DNA of 64,000 nucleotides from Actinobacteria bacterium IMCC26077 (GTDB lineage: Bacteria; Actinomycetota; Actinomycetes; Nanopelagicales; Nanopelagicaceae). The stretch is from the NCBI GenBank assembly GCA_002284915.1, contig CP015606.1, positions 806,001 through 870,000 on the forward strand. The letters run 5' to 3'. The notes under the pieces were generated by a model. It was not told the DNA's origin. It was given only the letters and a program-made list of their open reading frames with translations, and did no database searches. Within the stretch, counting starts at the first letter, position 1, and each line of letters opens with the position of its first letter. Positions 46,357-54,472 of this stretch are shown here, piece by piece. The position numbers and the translations under genes are program-made.

Positions 46357-47838
46357 ATGAGTAACGAACTCGTATCGTTGCAGGACATCCGTAAATCCTT
46401 CAGTGGAGTGGAAGTCCTTCACGGAGTCGACCTCACCCTAGGCGCCGGAGAAGTGCTCGCACTTCTTGGTGAGAACGGTGCAGGAAAATCGACCCTCGTG
46501 AAGATTCTCGCTGGTGACATCGAACCAACTAGTGGCTCGATCGATATTCGAGGAACCAAGGTGGCGAAGCTTGATGTTTATCAAGCTCGCCAACTTGGCG
46601 TCCGAATGATTTTCCAGGAGCTCAATGATGCTCCTGCACTTACTGTTGCCGAGAACATATTTCTTGGGCAGTGGCCACACTCCGGCCCATTTGTCGGTTG
46701 GAATGAAATGGCTGAAAAAGCAAAGGCTGTTCTCGACCGGCTCGAAGTGGACATTCCGGTAGATGCAATCGCTGGACAGCTCCGAGTAGGTGAGCGCCAG
46801 TTACTAGAAATTGCACGCGCCCTCACTCAAGATACAAAAGTTTTAGTACTCGATGAGCCGACCGCTGCGCTATCCAATGTGGAAGTAGAGCGTCTCTTCT
46901 CAGTAATGGATCAATTGCGCGAAGAGGGCGTAGGGATGATTTACATTACCCACCGACTCGATGAGGTAGCTCGAGTTGCTGATCGCGTTCAGGTGCTCCG
47001 AGATGGTTCTTCAGTGCTTACTGTCGATGCCAAGAAGGCAAGTCGCGAAGACCTGGTCTCGGCGATGCTCGGTCATGCGTCCGAGAAGAATGCTCGCCCA
47101 GAATTGGCGCAGACCAGCGAGACTGCAGTGCAGGTCTCCGGCTTAACAAGTTTTGCAGAATTTCAGAATGTGAGTTTTACCGTCAATCGAGGAGAGGTGC
47201 TCGCCCTCTTCGGAAAAATCGGTTCGGGAACGTCGGAGATTTGCGAATCACTCTTCGGATTACGCGCAATCACCGCAGGTTCGGTAGAGGTCTTTGGAAA
47301 GGAATATAAGACCAAGGGACCAGCGCACTCTGCTGATCAGGGGATTGGTTACTTGCCGGCTGATCGTCAGCGACTTGGCTCATTCCCAGTCCGATCCGTT
47401 GCAGAGAATCTCGCGGTTCGATCCTGGAAGCGAATGGGTAAATTTGGTTTCGTCAATCGACTTCTTGAGCATCAGGCATTTAATCGATGGGCAGAAGCCC
47501 TGCGCATCGTCTCGCGAGGCTCCACCCAGAACATCTCGACGCTCTCCGGCGGAAACCAGCAGAAAGTTCTCCTTGCTCGCTGGTTCGAAGCTGGCGTCAA
47601 CATTCTTTTGCTCGTTGAACCAACACGTGGCGTCGATGTCGGCGCTCGTCGCGACATTTACGAAATCATCCGCAAGCAGGCGAAAGAGAGCGGCATGGCA
47701 GTGATTGTCGCAACCTCTGATTATGAGGAGGTCGTACTTCTTGCTGACCGAGCATTTGTCATGTCGCGAGGCGAAGTTGTTTCAGAGCTCACCGGAAATT
47801 CCGTTGAAGCTAGTAAGTTGATTGCAGCAGCGAGTTAG
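46357..47838 (+). CDS. sugar ABC transporter ATP-binding protein (RbsA/MglA type)
   Basis: Tandem ATPase of 493 residues. The first domain has Walker A GENGAGKSTLVKIL near 37, an LRVGERQLLEIARAL signature and Walker B VLVLDEPTAAL. The second has GKIGSGTSEICESLFGL, a degenerate P-loop, and LSGGNQQKVLLARW with ILLLVEPTRGVDVGAR. In LLLVEPTRG the usual D of Walker B is V. This asymmetry is typical of carbohydrate CUT2 ATPases, with one strong site. ATG after GGAGAGGAG-like Shine-Dalgarno. Confidence 0.93.
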   Translation: MSNELVSLQDIRKSFSGVEVLHGVDLTLGAGEVLALLGENGAGKSTLVKILAGDIEPTSGSIDIRGTKVAKLDVYQARQLGVRMIFQELNDAPALTVAENIFLGQWPHSGPFVGWNEMAEKAKAVLDRLEVDIPVDAIAGQLRVGERQLLEIARALTQDTKVLVLDEPTAALSNVEVERLFSVMDQLREEGVGMIYITHRLDEVARVADRVQVLRDGSSVLTVDAKKASREDLVSAMLGHASEKNARPELAQTSETAVQVSGLTSFAEFQNVSFTVNRGEVLALFGKIGSGTSEICESLFGLRAITAGSVEVFGKEYKTKGPAHSADQGIGYLPADRQRLGSFPVRSVAENLAVRSWKRMGKFGFVNRLLEHQAFNRWAEALRIVSRGSTQNISTLSGGNQQKVLLARWFEAGVNILLLVEPTRGVDVGARRDIYEIIRKQAKESGMAVIVATSDYEEVVLLADRAFVMSRGEVVSELTGNSVEASKLIAAAS

Positions 47839-47852
47839 GAGCTAAGTACCTT

Positions 47853-48827
47853 ATGAGCAATAGCAAAAATGAAGTTGCAGAGTCAGGAGCCAAAGTACGA
47901 CGTCGGATGCCTGATGTAGCACCACTTCTTGGCTTCCTCATTCTGCTCACCATCTTCTTTACCGTCACCAGCGAGTACTTCTTAGATGTCGATAACTTCA
48001 AAAACATCTTCGTGGCGCTAGCGGTCACGGGAGTGGTTTGCGTGCCCGGGACGATGTTGATGATCGCAGGGCAGGTAGATCTCTCCGTGGGTTCAGCGGC
48101 TGCAGTTTCAGGAATGATTCTTGGCAATGTGGTCAACAGCTACGGAATTGCCAATGGTCTACTCGCAGTGCTCGTCTTTGGTTTAGTAATCGGTGCGGTG
48201 AACGGTTTCTTTGTGACTGTAATTGGAGTTAACTCTCTTATCACCACTTTGGGAACGTTGGCAACGCTCTATGGTATCGCGCTTCTCATTGGTAACGGTC
48301 AAACATTGATGATGAAGAACTTCGAGTGGCTCGGTACGGCACAACCTGCAGGTATCCCACTGCCCATCATCATCTTCTTTGTGATTGCAGTCGTTGGCAT
48401 CGTGGTGCTCCGTCGCACCCGATTCGGACGCTCCCTTTATGCGATCGGCTCCAACCCCAATGCCGCGCGCGTAGTCGGTATCCGAAGTAACCGGATCCTC
48501 TTCGCCACCTTCGTGCTCTCAGGTCTCTCCTCGGCCCTGGCTGGGGCAATCCTCTGTTCACAACTCTCTGCTGGCGACCCCAATGCCGCTCGCGGACTTG
48601 AACTCGAGGTCATCACCGCAATCGTCTTGGGAGGTGCGAGCCTCGCCGGTGGCCGCGGCACGATGTGGGGAACAATCATTGGTCTAACCACTATCGGAGT
48701 CTTGAATAACGGCCTTATCCTTCTCGATGTTCCAACGTTCTGGCAGCGCGTGGCTCAAGGCCTGATGTTGATCTTGGCAGTCTCCTTCGATGCAACTCGA
48801 GAGCGACTGGCAGCTAAACGAAGGTGA
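47853..48827 (+). CDS. sugar ABC transporter permease (RbsC type)
   Basis: CUT2-family permease of 324 residues with eight to ten hydrophobic helices. Family motifs are AGQVDLSVGSAAAVSGMI near 68, VIGVNSLITTLGTLATLYG, and the cytoplasmic NPNAARVVGIRSNRILFATF. EVITAIVLGGASLAGGRGT is the conserved late loop. The ATG at 47853 follows AGGAGCTAAG. Last transporter gene of the operon; the mutarotase-like gene is 30 bp on. Confidence 0.93.
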   Translation: MSNSKNEVAESGAKVRRRMPDVAPLLGFLILLTIFFTVTSEYFLDVDNFKNIFVALAVTGVVCVPGTMLMIAGQVDLSVGSAAAVSGMILGNVVNSYGIANGLLAVLVFGLVIGAVNGFFVTVIGVNSLITTLGTLATLYGIALLIGNGQTLMMKNFEWLGTAQPAGIPLPIIIFFVIAVVGIVVLRRTRFGRSLYAIGSNPNAARVVGIRSNRILFATFVLSGLSSALAGAILCSQLSAGDPNAARGLELEVITAIVLGGASLAGGRGTMWGTIIGLTTIGVLNNGLILLDVPTFWQRVAQGLMLILAVSFDATRERLAAKRR

Positions 48828-48857
48828 CGAGCACGCCCACGAGTTAAGGAGAGCACT

Positions 48858-49172
48858 ATGGAGCGCTTACTATTTTTCATTTACCTTTACGAAGGCAAAG
48901 AGGCGGAGTACGACAAACGCCACGATGAATTGTGGCCGGATATGAAACAAGCGCTGACAGATAGCGGTTGGACCAACTACACCCTCTTTCGTAATGGCAC
49001 CACCGTGGTGGGGTATTGCGAAGCAGTTCCCGATGTTGCTACGGCGTCAAAGAAGATGGGCGCCACTGAGGTCAACGCCCGCTGGCAGGAGTCCTTTAAA
49101 GACATCATTCGCAACATCACAGATCGCAATGGCAACCTCCTTACCTATCGAGAGATGTGGCACCACGACTAA
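48858..49172 (+). CDS. L-rhamnose mutarotase family protein (RhaM/DUF718)
   Basis: Small protein of 104 residues. The family pattern is visible: a Tyr/His-rich start (YEGKEAEYDKRHDELWPDM), GWTNYTLFRNGTTVVGYCEA, then VNARWQESFKDIIR. RhaM interconverts alpha and beta anomers of L-rhamnose; relatives act on L-fucose. Its place after a sugar importer supports a role with the imported sugar. Good Shine-Dalgarno AAGGAGAG. No isomerase, kinase or aldolase for rhamnose lies nearby. Confidence 0.82.
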   Translation: MERLLFFIYLYEGKEAEYDKRHDELWPDMKQALTDSGWTNYTLFRNGTTVVGYCEAVPDVATASKKMGATEVNARWQESFKDIIRNITDRNGNLLTYREMWHHD

Positions 49173-49207
49173 TCAAATAGCTTGATTAACAGATTGGATG
49201 AAGCAAC

Positions 49208-50260
49208 ATGGCAAAGTTACGCTCAGGATTTATCGGAGCAGGATCATGGGCAACGATGGCTCACCTACCAGCAATCTCGAAACGAGATGAGGTAGAGATC
49301 GTTGCGATCTGCCGAAAAGGCGATGATCTCCTCAAGAAACTTGCCAATCAATATGGTGCGTCGATTGCGACTGAGGATTACCTCGATGTCATCAAGCAAG
49401 ATCTTGACATCATTGTAGTTTCGTCGCCATCTGGTCTTCATCACGAGCATTCAAAGGCAGCTTTAAATGCTGGAGCACATGTTCTTTGTGAGAAGCCAAT
49501 GACAATTACCAGCGCCGATGCGTGGGACCTTGTAGATACTGCCAAGAAGAATGATCGGGAGCTACTTTTGAGCTTCGGGTGGAATTATCAAAAGATGATT
49601 CAAGATATGTATCTCCAACTTCAAAAGCGTGGCATCGGCCAGCTCGAATCGATGTCGATCCAAATGGCATCGCAGACTCGCGAATTACTCAGCAATACCG
49701 GCGCCTATCCTGATGCCTCTCCAGAGCAGATTCCTGAGCAGAGCACCTGGACCGATCCAAAGGTTTCTGGTGGCGGCTATGGTCAAGCCCAGCTCACACA
49801 CGCGCTCGGATTGGCATTCCGGCTTTACCCAGCCCGGGTCAAAGAGGCGATGGCCTTTATGTCTGCTCCACTCAAAGCGCCAGTGGATCTCCATGATGCC
49901 GTGATTTATAAGTTTGATGGTGGCGGTATCGGCACGATGTCTGGTGCATCGGCCCATCTTGGCGCCAATAAGAACATCCATGAAGTTGTCGTTCATGCTG
50001 TAGGTAGTGAGGGCCAATTCCTCATCGACCTCAATCGTTCGTATGTGTACATCTATTACAACGATGGCACGATCTATCAGCCCAATGTCGCTCCAGATGC
50101 CGGCCACTACATCTTCTTTGGCCCAGCAAATGCGTTGGTCGATGTCGCGCTCGGCAATAAGGAAGCGAACATGGCTCCAGGCGAGCTTGGTGCGATTACT
50201 GTCGACGCCCTTGAGCTTGCCTACAAGAGCGCTGCCACGGGAGCTATCGCCAAGCGTTAA
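49208..50260 (+). CDS. Gfo/Idh/MocA-family oxidoreductase
   Basis: NAD(P)-dependent sugar dehydrogenase-like protein, 350 residues. The Rossmann start is GFIGAGSWATMAHLPAI. The EKP motif is in GAHVLCEKPMTI near residue 97, and a C-terminal alpha/beta domain carries GGGYGQAQLTHALGLAFRLY with a likely catalytic His. It could oxidise the imported sugar, but members of this family have many substrates. It ends the importer-mutarotase operon. 49 bp separate it from dapF. Confidence 0.88.
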   Translation: MAKLRSGFIGAGSWATMAHLPAISKRDEVEIVAICRKGDDLLKKLANQYGASIATEDYLDVIKQDLDIIVVSSPSGLHHEHSKAALNAGAHVLCEKPMTITSADAWDLVDTAKKNDRELLLSFGWNYQKMIQDMYLQLQKRGIGQLESMSIQMASQTRELLSNTGAYPDASPEQIPEQSTWTDPKVSGGGYGQAQLTHALGLAFRLYPARVKEAMAFMSAPLKAPVDLHDAVIYKFDGGGIGTMSGASAHLGANKNIHEVVVHAVGSEGQFLIDLNRSYVYIYYNDGTIYQPNVAPDAGHYIFFGPANALVDVALGNKEANMAPGELGAITVDALELAYKSAATGAIAKR

Positions 50261-50309
50261 CCGCGCTAACACTCGCCCTGCCGTCGAAAACCTCTAGTAT
50301 CTGGAGATA

Positions 50310-51104
50310 ATGGCGACGGTAACTCTTACTTATGGACATGGCACGGAGAATGATTTTCTCCTCCTGCTCGATGAGGCTGACCAGATCGAAGTCGACCCTG
50401 CCGCGGTCGCAAGACTATGCAATCGAGAAAATGGCATCGGGGCTGATGGCTTCATTCGAATGGTCAAACGTGATGGCCTCTGGTTTATGGATTATCGGAA
50501 TAGCGATGGTTCGCTCGCGGAGATGTGTGGCAACGGAATTCGAGTGATGGCTCGTTATCTCGTCAATCACCAATTACAGCAGAGCGGTCTCTTTCCCATT
50601 AATACTCGCGATGGAAAGAAGTTCTTGGCAGTGCCCGAGCAAGGTGAGATCTCGGTGAATATGGGCAAGGTCGAGGAGCTCGGCGATGAGGTCGATGTTG
50701 AGCAGAATGGCCATCGCTGGCCGGCGCTTCATATCAATGTCGGTAATCCACATGCAGTGGTCTTTGTTGAGTCGTTAGCAGAAGTTGGTTCGCTCACGAA
50801 TGCGCCTCGGGTAAGCCCAGATGATGTCTATCCCGATGGCACGAACGTTGAGTTTGTCGAGGTGATCAGTGATCGCGAGGTACGGATGCGAGTACATGAG
50901 CGAGGTTCTGGCGAGACTCGTTCATGTGGCACAGGAGTATGTGCGGTTGCGCTAGCTACAGTCATTCATACTGGTAAACGTTTACCGGCAACATTGACGG
51001 TCCATGTTCCTGGTGGCACGTTGAAGGTGGAGTTCGACGGACACTCAAATGCGGTCCTCACCGGCCCTGCGCTCTTACTTCGCGATTATGAGGTCACGTT
51101 GTGA
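50310..51104 (+). CDS. dapF: diaminopimelate epimerase
   Basis: Cofactor-free epimerase making meso-diaminopimelate for peptidoglycan and lysine, 264 residues. The two catalytic cysteines are in EMCGNGIRVMARYL near 72 and SCGTGVCAV near 210. The N-terminal GHGTENDFLLLLDEAD is typical. TAGTAT nine bases before the ATG with a small GGAG in between leaves the initiation mode unclear. The stop overlaps hflX (GTGA). In mycobacteria dapF also precedes hflX. Confidence 0.95.
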   Translation: MATVTLTYGHGTENDFLLLLDEADQIEVDPAAVARLCNRENGIGADGFIRMVKRDGLWFMDYRNSDGSLAEMCGNGIRVMARYLVNHQLQQSGLFPINTRDGKKFLAVPEQGEISVNMGKVEELGDEVDVEQNGHRWPALHINVGNPHAVVFVESLAEVGSLTNAPRVSPDDVYPDGTNVEFVEVISDREVRMRVHERGSGETRSCGTGVCAVALATVIHTGKRLPATLTVHVPGGTLKVEFDGHSNAVLTGPALLLRDYEVTL

Positions 51105-52549
51105 CATCAGAGGAATTATTCCAGCGATTACTTCAAGAGAACGCGCAGGCAACAGTCGACTTTGATTCAGAATCCGATCAGTTATCCAATGAATTGAGTG
51201 AGCGAAAAGCGCTGCGTCGCGTCGCTGGAATTTCTACGGAACTCGAGGACATCTCCGAAGCTGAATATCGCTCGTTACGTCTTGAGCGAGTAGTTCTCGT
51301 TGGAGTGTGGACCGAAGGCAGCGCCGAACACGCTGAAAATTCGCTCAAAGAACTTGCTGCGCTTGCTGAAACTGCCGGCTCGCAAGTTCTTGAAGGGATG
51401 ATTCAACGGCGCGAAAAACCAGACCCCGCGACATTTATCGGTTCCGGAAAGGTGAGTGAACTCAGATTCGTTGTCGCGGCAACCAAGGCAGATACTGTGA
51501 TTTGCGATGGCGAATTATCACCCGGCCAACTCCGACAGTTAGAGGATCGAGTAAAAGTTAAAGTCGTCGATCGCACCGCTTTGATCCTCGATATCTTCGC
51601 GCAACATGCGAAGAGTCGTGAGGGTAAGGCGCAGGTGGAGTTAGCTCAGATCTCCTACCTCTTACCGCGCTTACGTGGTTGGGGTGAATCGCTCTCACGT
51701 CAGGTTGGCGGTCGCGCTGGTGCCGGTGGCGCTGGCGGTGTCGGTATCGGTGGACGTGGCCCTGGCGAGACGAAGATCGAAATCGATCGGCGCCGAATTC
51801 GTGACCGGATGGCGAAGCTACGCCGCGAGATTGCCGAGATGAAGGTCGCTCGCGATACCAAACGACAGGAGCGAGTTCGCCACCGAATTCCATCGGTAGC
51901 AATCGTGGGTTACACCAATGCTGGCAAGTCTTCGCTACTCAATCGATTAACGGGAGCAGGAGTTCTTGTCGAGAACGCGCTCTTTGCCACTCTCGACCCA
52001 ACTACTCGTCGCGTAGAGGGCAGCGATGGACGCGTCTACACGCTCACCGACACTGTCGGTTTCGTCAGCCATCTTCCGCACCAACTTGTAGATGCCTTTA
52101 AATCGACGCTGGAGGAGGTTTCAGGAGCAGATCTCATCGTCCATGTTGTCGATGGATCCCATCCAGAACCGTTAGAACAGGTTAGAGCAGTTCACCAAGT
52201 AATCGATGAGATTGGCGGCGCAGCGATTCGCGAACTCATCGTTATAAATAAAGTAGATATCTCTGACCCCCATCGAATAGTTGAGCTGGTCAATCAATTG
52301 CCGGGCAGTATCCCGATCTCAGCCCATACCGGTTTTGGAATCCCAGAGTTACTGCATGCTATCGAGAATGCGCTACCGCATCCGGAAGTTGAAGTGGAAG
52401 CGGTGATTCCGTATACCCGTGGAGATTTGCTCCATGAGATCCATGAACGTGGTGAGATTTTTACCGAAGAACATCGCGCAGATGGCACACATGTCCGCGC
52501 GTTAGTTGATGCGCGACTTGCCTCTGCCTTAGAGCGCTTTAGCGCGTGA
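51101..52549 (+). CDS. hflX: ribosome-associated GTPase HflX
   Basis: Ribosome-splitting or rescue GTPase of 482 residues. The N-terminal domain contains GSQVLEGMIQRREKPDPATF and the Gly-rich GGRAGAGGAGGVGIGGRGPG. The G-domain begins near 265 with GYTNAGKSSLLNRLTGAG, then DTVGFVSHLPHQLVDAF and NKVD. The GTG start is coupled to dapF. Converges on lexA four bases away. Confidence 0.95.
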   Translation: MTSEELFQRLLQENAQATVDFDSESDQLSNELSERKALRRVAGISTELEDISEAEYRSLRLERVVLVGVWTEGSAEHAENSLKELAALAETAGSQVLEGMIQRREKPDPATFIGSGKVSELRFVVAATKADTVICDGELSPGQLRQLEDRVKVKVVDRTALILDIFAQHAKSREGKAQVELAQISYLLPRLRGWGESLSRQVGGRAGAGGAGGVGIGGRGPGETKIEIDRRRIRDRMAKLRREIAEMKVARDTKRQERVRHRIPSVAIVGYTNAGKSSLLNRLTGAGVLVENALFATLDPTTRRVEGSDGRVYTLTDTVGFVSHLPHQLVDAFKSTLEEVSGADLIVHVVDGSHPEPLEQVRAVHQVIDEIGGAAIRELIVINKVDISDPHRIVELVNQLPGSIPISAHTGFGIPELLHAIENALPHPEVEVEAVIPYTRGDLLHEIHERGEIFTEEHRADGTHVRALVDARLASALERFSA

Positions 52550-52553
52550 GAAT

Positions 52554-53234
52554 TTAGCGAACTGAGCGAAGAACTGCCGTTACTTTGCCAAGAATTTCTG
52601 CATTATCCCCCGGGATAGGAGAGAAATTGGGATTAGCAGGAAGGAGCCAGATCTTTCCATCTCGCCTGGAGAATGTTTTCACCGTTGCTTCGCCATCGAT
52701 CATCGCTGCGACGATCTCACCTTTCTCACAAGTCTTCTGCGCGCGAATGACAACGTAATCACCATCGCAAATTGCGGCATCGATCATCGATTCACCAACA
52801 ACTTTTAGCATGAAGAGTTCACCCTGACCAACAAGTGATGCTGGAAGTGGAAAGGTCTCTTCAATGGATTGTTCGGCAAGGATCGGTCCGCCAGCGGCGA
52901 TGCGACCAACTAGTGGAACTGCGCGCATCTGATCCATTTCAATCTCACCACGGTCGCTCTCTCCTTCGGGAAGGAGAATCTCGAGCGCGCGTCCGCGAGT
53001 GGGATCGCGACGGATCCATCCCTTCTCTTCGAGTACTTCGAGCTGGTACTTGACGCTCGAAGGGGAGGAGAGGCCGGCAGCGATACCAATCTCGCGCATC
53101 GACGGCGGATACCCCTGGGAATCGAGGGCGCTTTGAATGACTTCGAGGATCTTGAGCTGACGGGGGGTCAGACCCTCCTCATTGGCGGGGCCATCAGGGA
53201 GCTCGGTGACGGAGGGGGCGGTTTTCTTAGCCAT
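52554..53234 (-). CDS. lexA: LexA repressor
   Basis: SOS repressor with self-cleavage, 226 residues. The N-terminal winged helix has [16 protein letters not shown] and [20 protein letters not shown]. The cleavage bond Ala-Gly is in [15 protein letters not shown] near 120. The catalytic serine is in [11 protein letters not shown] and the lysine in GEATVKTF. The frame is open to 53327, but the ATG at 53234 begins the normal MAKKTAP N-terminus. No Shine-Dalgarno; a -10 ends seven bases before the ATG. One LexA box overlaps its promoter, so it should be self-regulated. Confidence 0.97.
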   Translation of the reverse strand: MAKKTAPSVTELPDGPANEEGLTPRQLKILEVIQSALDSQGYPPSMREIGIAAGLSSPSSVKYQLEVLEEKGWIRRDPTRGRALEILLPEGESDRGEIEMDQMRAVPLVGRIAAGGPILAEQSIEETFPLPASLVGQGELFMLKVVGESMIDAAICDGDYVVIRAQKTCEKGEIVAAMIDGEATVKTFSRRDGKIWLLPANPNFSPIPGDNAEILGKVTAVLRSVR

Positions 53235-53241
53235 GAGAGAG

Positions 53242-53281
53242 AAGGTAGCGCGAAAAGCGAAAATATTCAAACACCTGTTCG
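53242..53281 (-). promoter_or_regulatory. lexA promoter with overlapping LexA box
   Basis: On the minus strand, TTGAAT (53270-53265) and TACCTT (53247-53242) are 17 bp apart and the latter ends seven bases before the lexA ATG, the leaderless layout. CAAAC-ACCT-GTTCG (53268-53281, written on the plus strand) differs from the LexA consensus at one base and overlaps the -35. Confidence 0.7.
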
Positions 53282-53289
53282 AAAATCTC

Positions 53290-53334
53290 TTGACAAAGGG
53301 GGGTGGGCTAGGGTTTACTTCGAACATCCGTTCT
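53290..53334 (+). promoter_or_regulatory. promoter of the LysM gene with LexA box
   Basis: TTGACA (53290-53295) is a perfect -35; TTTACT (53314-53319), 18 bp on, is a fair -10. CGAAC-ATCC-GTTCT (53321-53334) is a LexA box with one mismatch, placed over the likely transcription start. The ATG is at 53351 behind AAAGAAAGAG. Confidence 0.7.
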
Positions 53335-53350
53335 AAAGAAAGAGCAACTG

Positions 53351-53677
53351 ATGGCTACTTCCCCAGTCACCACCCGCTTGACCGCCCGTGGGCGCCTTCT
53401 CCTGGGCGCCTCAGGGCTGGTCGTCCTCCTCTCACTCATCTCCGCCAATACCGCCCTAGGTAGCGCTCAAGGGGGAGCCGCTCGCAGCGCAGCGCTCTCG
53501 CAGGGGTACGAGAGCATCACGGTGTTGCCAGGGGAGAGCCTCTGGTCAATCGCACGGGAGATAGCACCCGATTTCTCGCTCAGTACCGGCGATATCGTGG
53601 GAATTATCATTGAGATCAATAACCTTCCCTCCTCTGAGTTAGCCAGCGGCCAGGAGTTACTCATCCCCGTGGCGTAA
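53351..53677 (+). CDS. SOS-induced LysM-domain membrane protein (YneA/DivS/ChiZ-like position)
   Basis: Protein of 108 residues. A short basic start is followed by one membrane helix (about 13-33, [20 protein letters not shown]), then an external LysM domain with [18 protein letters not shown] and [17 protein letters not shown]. Divergent from lexA and controlled by a LexA box. In Bacillus, Corynebacterium and Mycobacterium the gene at this place (yneA, divS, Rv2719c) encodes an SOS-induced division inhibitor or wall hydrolase. No separate hydrolase domain is visible here, so a YneA-like division brake is more likely. Confidence 0.85.
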   Translation: MATSPVTTRLTARGRLLLGASGLVVLLSLISANTALGSAQGGAARSAALSQGYESITVLPGESLWSIAREIAPDFSLSTGDIVGIIIEINNLPSSELASGQELLIPVA

Positions 53678-53717
53678 GCGGATCGAAAAAAAATGTTGCG
53701 ACACACCGAAACTCCTC

Positions 53718-53765
53718 TTGCGAACCCTCGACCATTCCTCTACTGTTCTCACTAGATGTAGTAGT
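53718..53765 (+). promoter_or_regulatory. nrdR-nrdJ promoter and NrdR-like box 1
   Basis: TTGCGA (53718-53723) and TACTGT (53741-53746) are 17 bp apart. An imperfect palindrome CACTAGATGTAGTAGT (53750-53765) lies over the expected transcription start. It reads like an NrdR operator, which in actinobacteria has a core resembling CTACATCTAGTG on one strand. Confidence 0.55.
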
Positions 53766-53783
53766 AACAACGGTGTAGTTATT

Positions 53784-53797
53784 CCACAGGTTGTGCC
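53784..53797 (+). promoter_or_regulatory. possible NrdR box 2
   Basis: CCACAGGTTGTGCC is a weaker palindrome whose centre is 33 bp from that of box 1, about three helical turns, the usual spacing of paired NrdR boxes. The core is less like the consensus, so this is tentative. Confidence 0.35.
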
Positions 53798-53874
53798 TAC
53801 TACTCCCCAGGTCCTCCACAGCCTTATCCTCAAGGCAGCGCGATTCTGGCTCCAAGTGAGGACACCTGAGTAGG
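53796..53874 (+). ncRNA. structured RNA in the nrdR-nrdJ leader
   Basis: Nested helices are visible over 79 nt. CCTACT (53796-53801) pairs with AGTAGG (53869-53874), CAGG (53808-53811) with CCTG (53865-53868), and TCCTC (53812-53816) with GAGGA (53858-53862). That is 15 pairs with one internal loop and a two-base bulge. Inside, GCCTT (53821-53825) pairs with AAGGC (53832-53836) over ATCCTC. The element ends 60 nt before the nrdR start. It lacks the B12-box, so it is not a standard cobalamin riboswitch. It could be a cis-regulator of ribonucleotide reductase. Confidence 0.5.
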
Positions 53875-53934
53875 GATTAACGAGTAAGTCGAGAAGTTTT
53901 TAGCGTCACATCAGCATCAAAACAGGGGGTGTCC

Positions 53935-54435
53935 ATGAACTGTCCATATTGCCGTCAGGCCGATAGCCGGGTCGTGGATTCACGCCCTATCGACGAGGGC
54001 AGCTCAATCCGCCGCCGTCGCGAATGTGCAACCTGCGGCAAACGCTTTACCACCCAGGAGATGGCGATCCTCTCGGTAATCAAAAGGAGCGGGGCGACTG
54101 AACCATTTAGCCGCGAGAAGGTCATCGCTGGCGTTCGGAAAGCCTGTCAAGGACGTCCAGTCAACGATGATGATCTCGCGCTCTTGGCGCAACGGGTTGA
54201 AGAGAACCTCCGTGGAACTGGTCAAGCAGAGATTGAAGCTCAAGAGGTAGGTATGGCAATTCTCGCGCCGCTTCGCGAGCTCGATGAAGTTGCTTACCTT
54301 CGCTACGCATCGGTCTATCGCAACTTTAATTCACTCGATGATTTCGAGGGAGAGATTGCTCTCCTTCGCGCATTGCCATTTGAAAAGAACGAGAGCGACA
54401 CGTCCGAAGATGAACGTGAGCTAAGTAAGAGTTAA
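53935..54435 (+). CDS. nrdR: transcriptional repressor NrdR
   Basis: ATP/dATP-sensing repressor of ribonucleotide reductase genes, 166 residues. The N-terminal zinc ribbon has [18 protein letters not shown] and [11 protein letters not shown]. An ATP-cone follows with [19 protein letters not shown]. The ATG at 53935 was preferred to the GTG at 53929, because AGGGGG (53924-53929) is properly spaced only for the ATG. Upstream are NrdR-like boxes and a structured leader; downstream is its probable target nrdJ. Confidence 0.95.
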   Translation: MNCPYCRQADSRVVDSRPIDEGSSIRRRRECATCGKRFTTQEMAILSVIKRSGATEPFSREKVIAGVRKACQGRPVNDDDLALLAQRVEENLRGTGQAEIEAQEVGMAILAPLRELDEVAYLRYASVYRNFNSLDDFEGEIALLRALPFEKNESDTSEDERELSKS

Positions 54436-54472
54436 CAATAAGCACGATCAAGAGGAGAAAGAGGAAACGAAA

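Noticed and set aside
53235-53327. A 31-residue N-terminal extension of LexA
   Set aside because: It runs through the lexA promoter and LexA box; the ATG at 53234 begins the normal LexA sequence and has a -10 seven bases upstream.
53779-53829. DnaA boxes or an origin-like site (TTATTCCACA, TTATCCTCA)
   Set aside because: Both deviate from TTATCCACA (one has an inserted base, one a mismatch), there are only two, and no dnaA/dnaN genes are near.
53677-53934. Cobalamin riboswitch upstream of nrdR-nrdJ
   Set aside because: No GCCACTG-like B12-box or matching core was found in the leader or in the nrdR-nrdJ gap.
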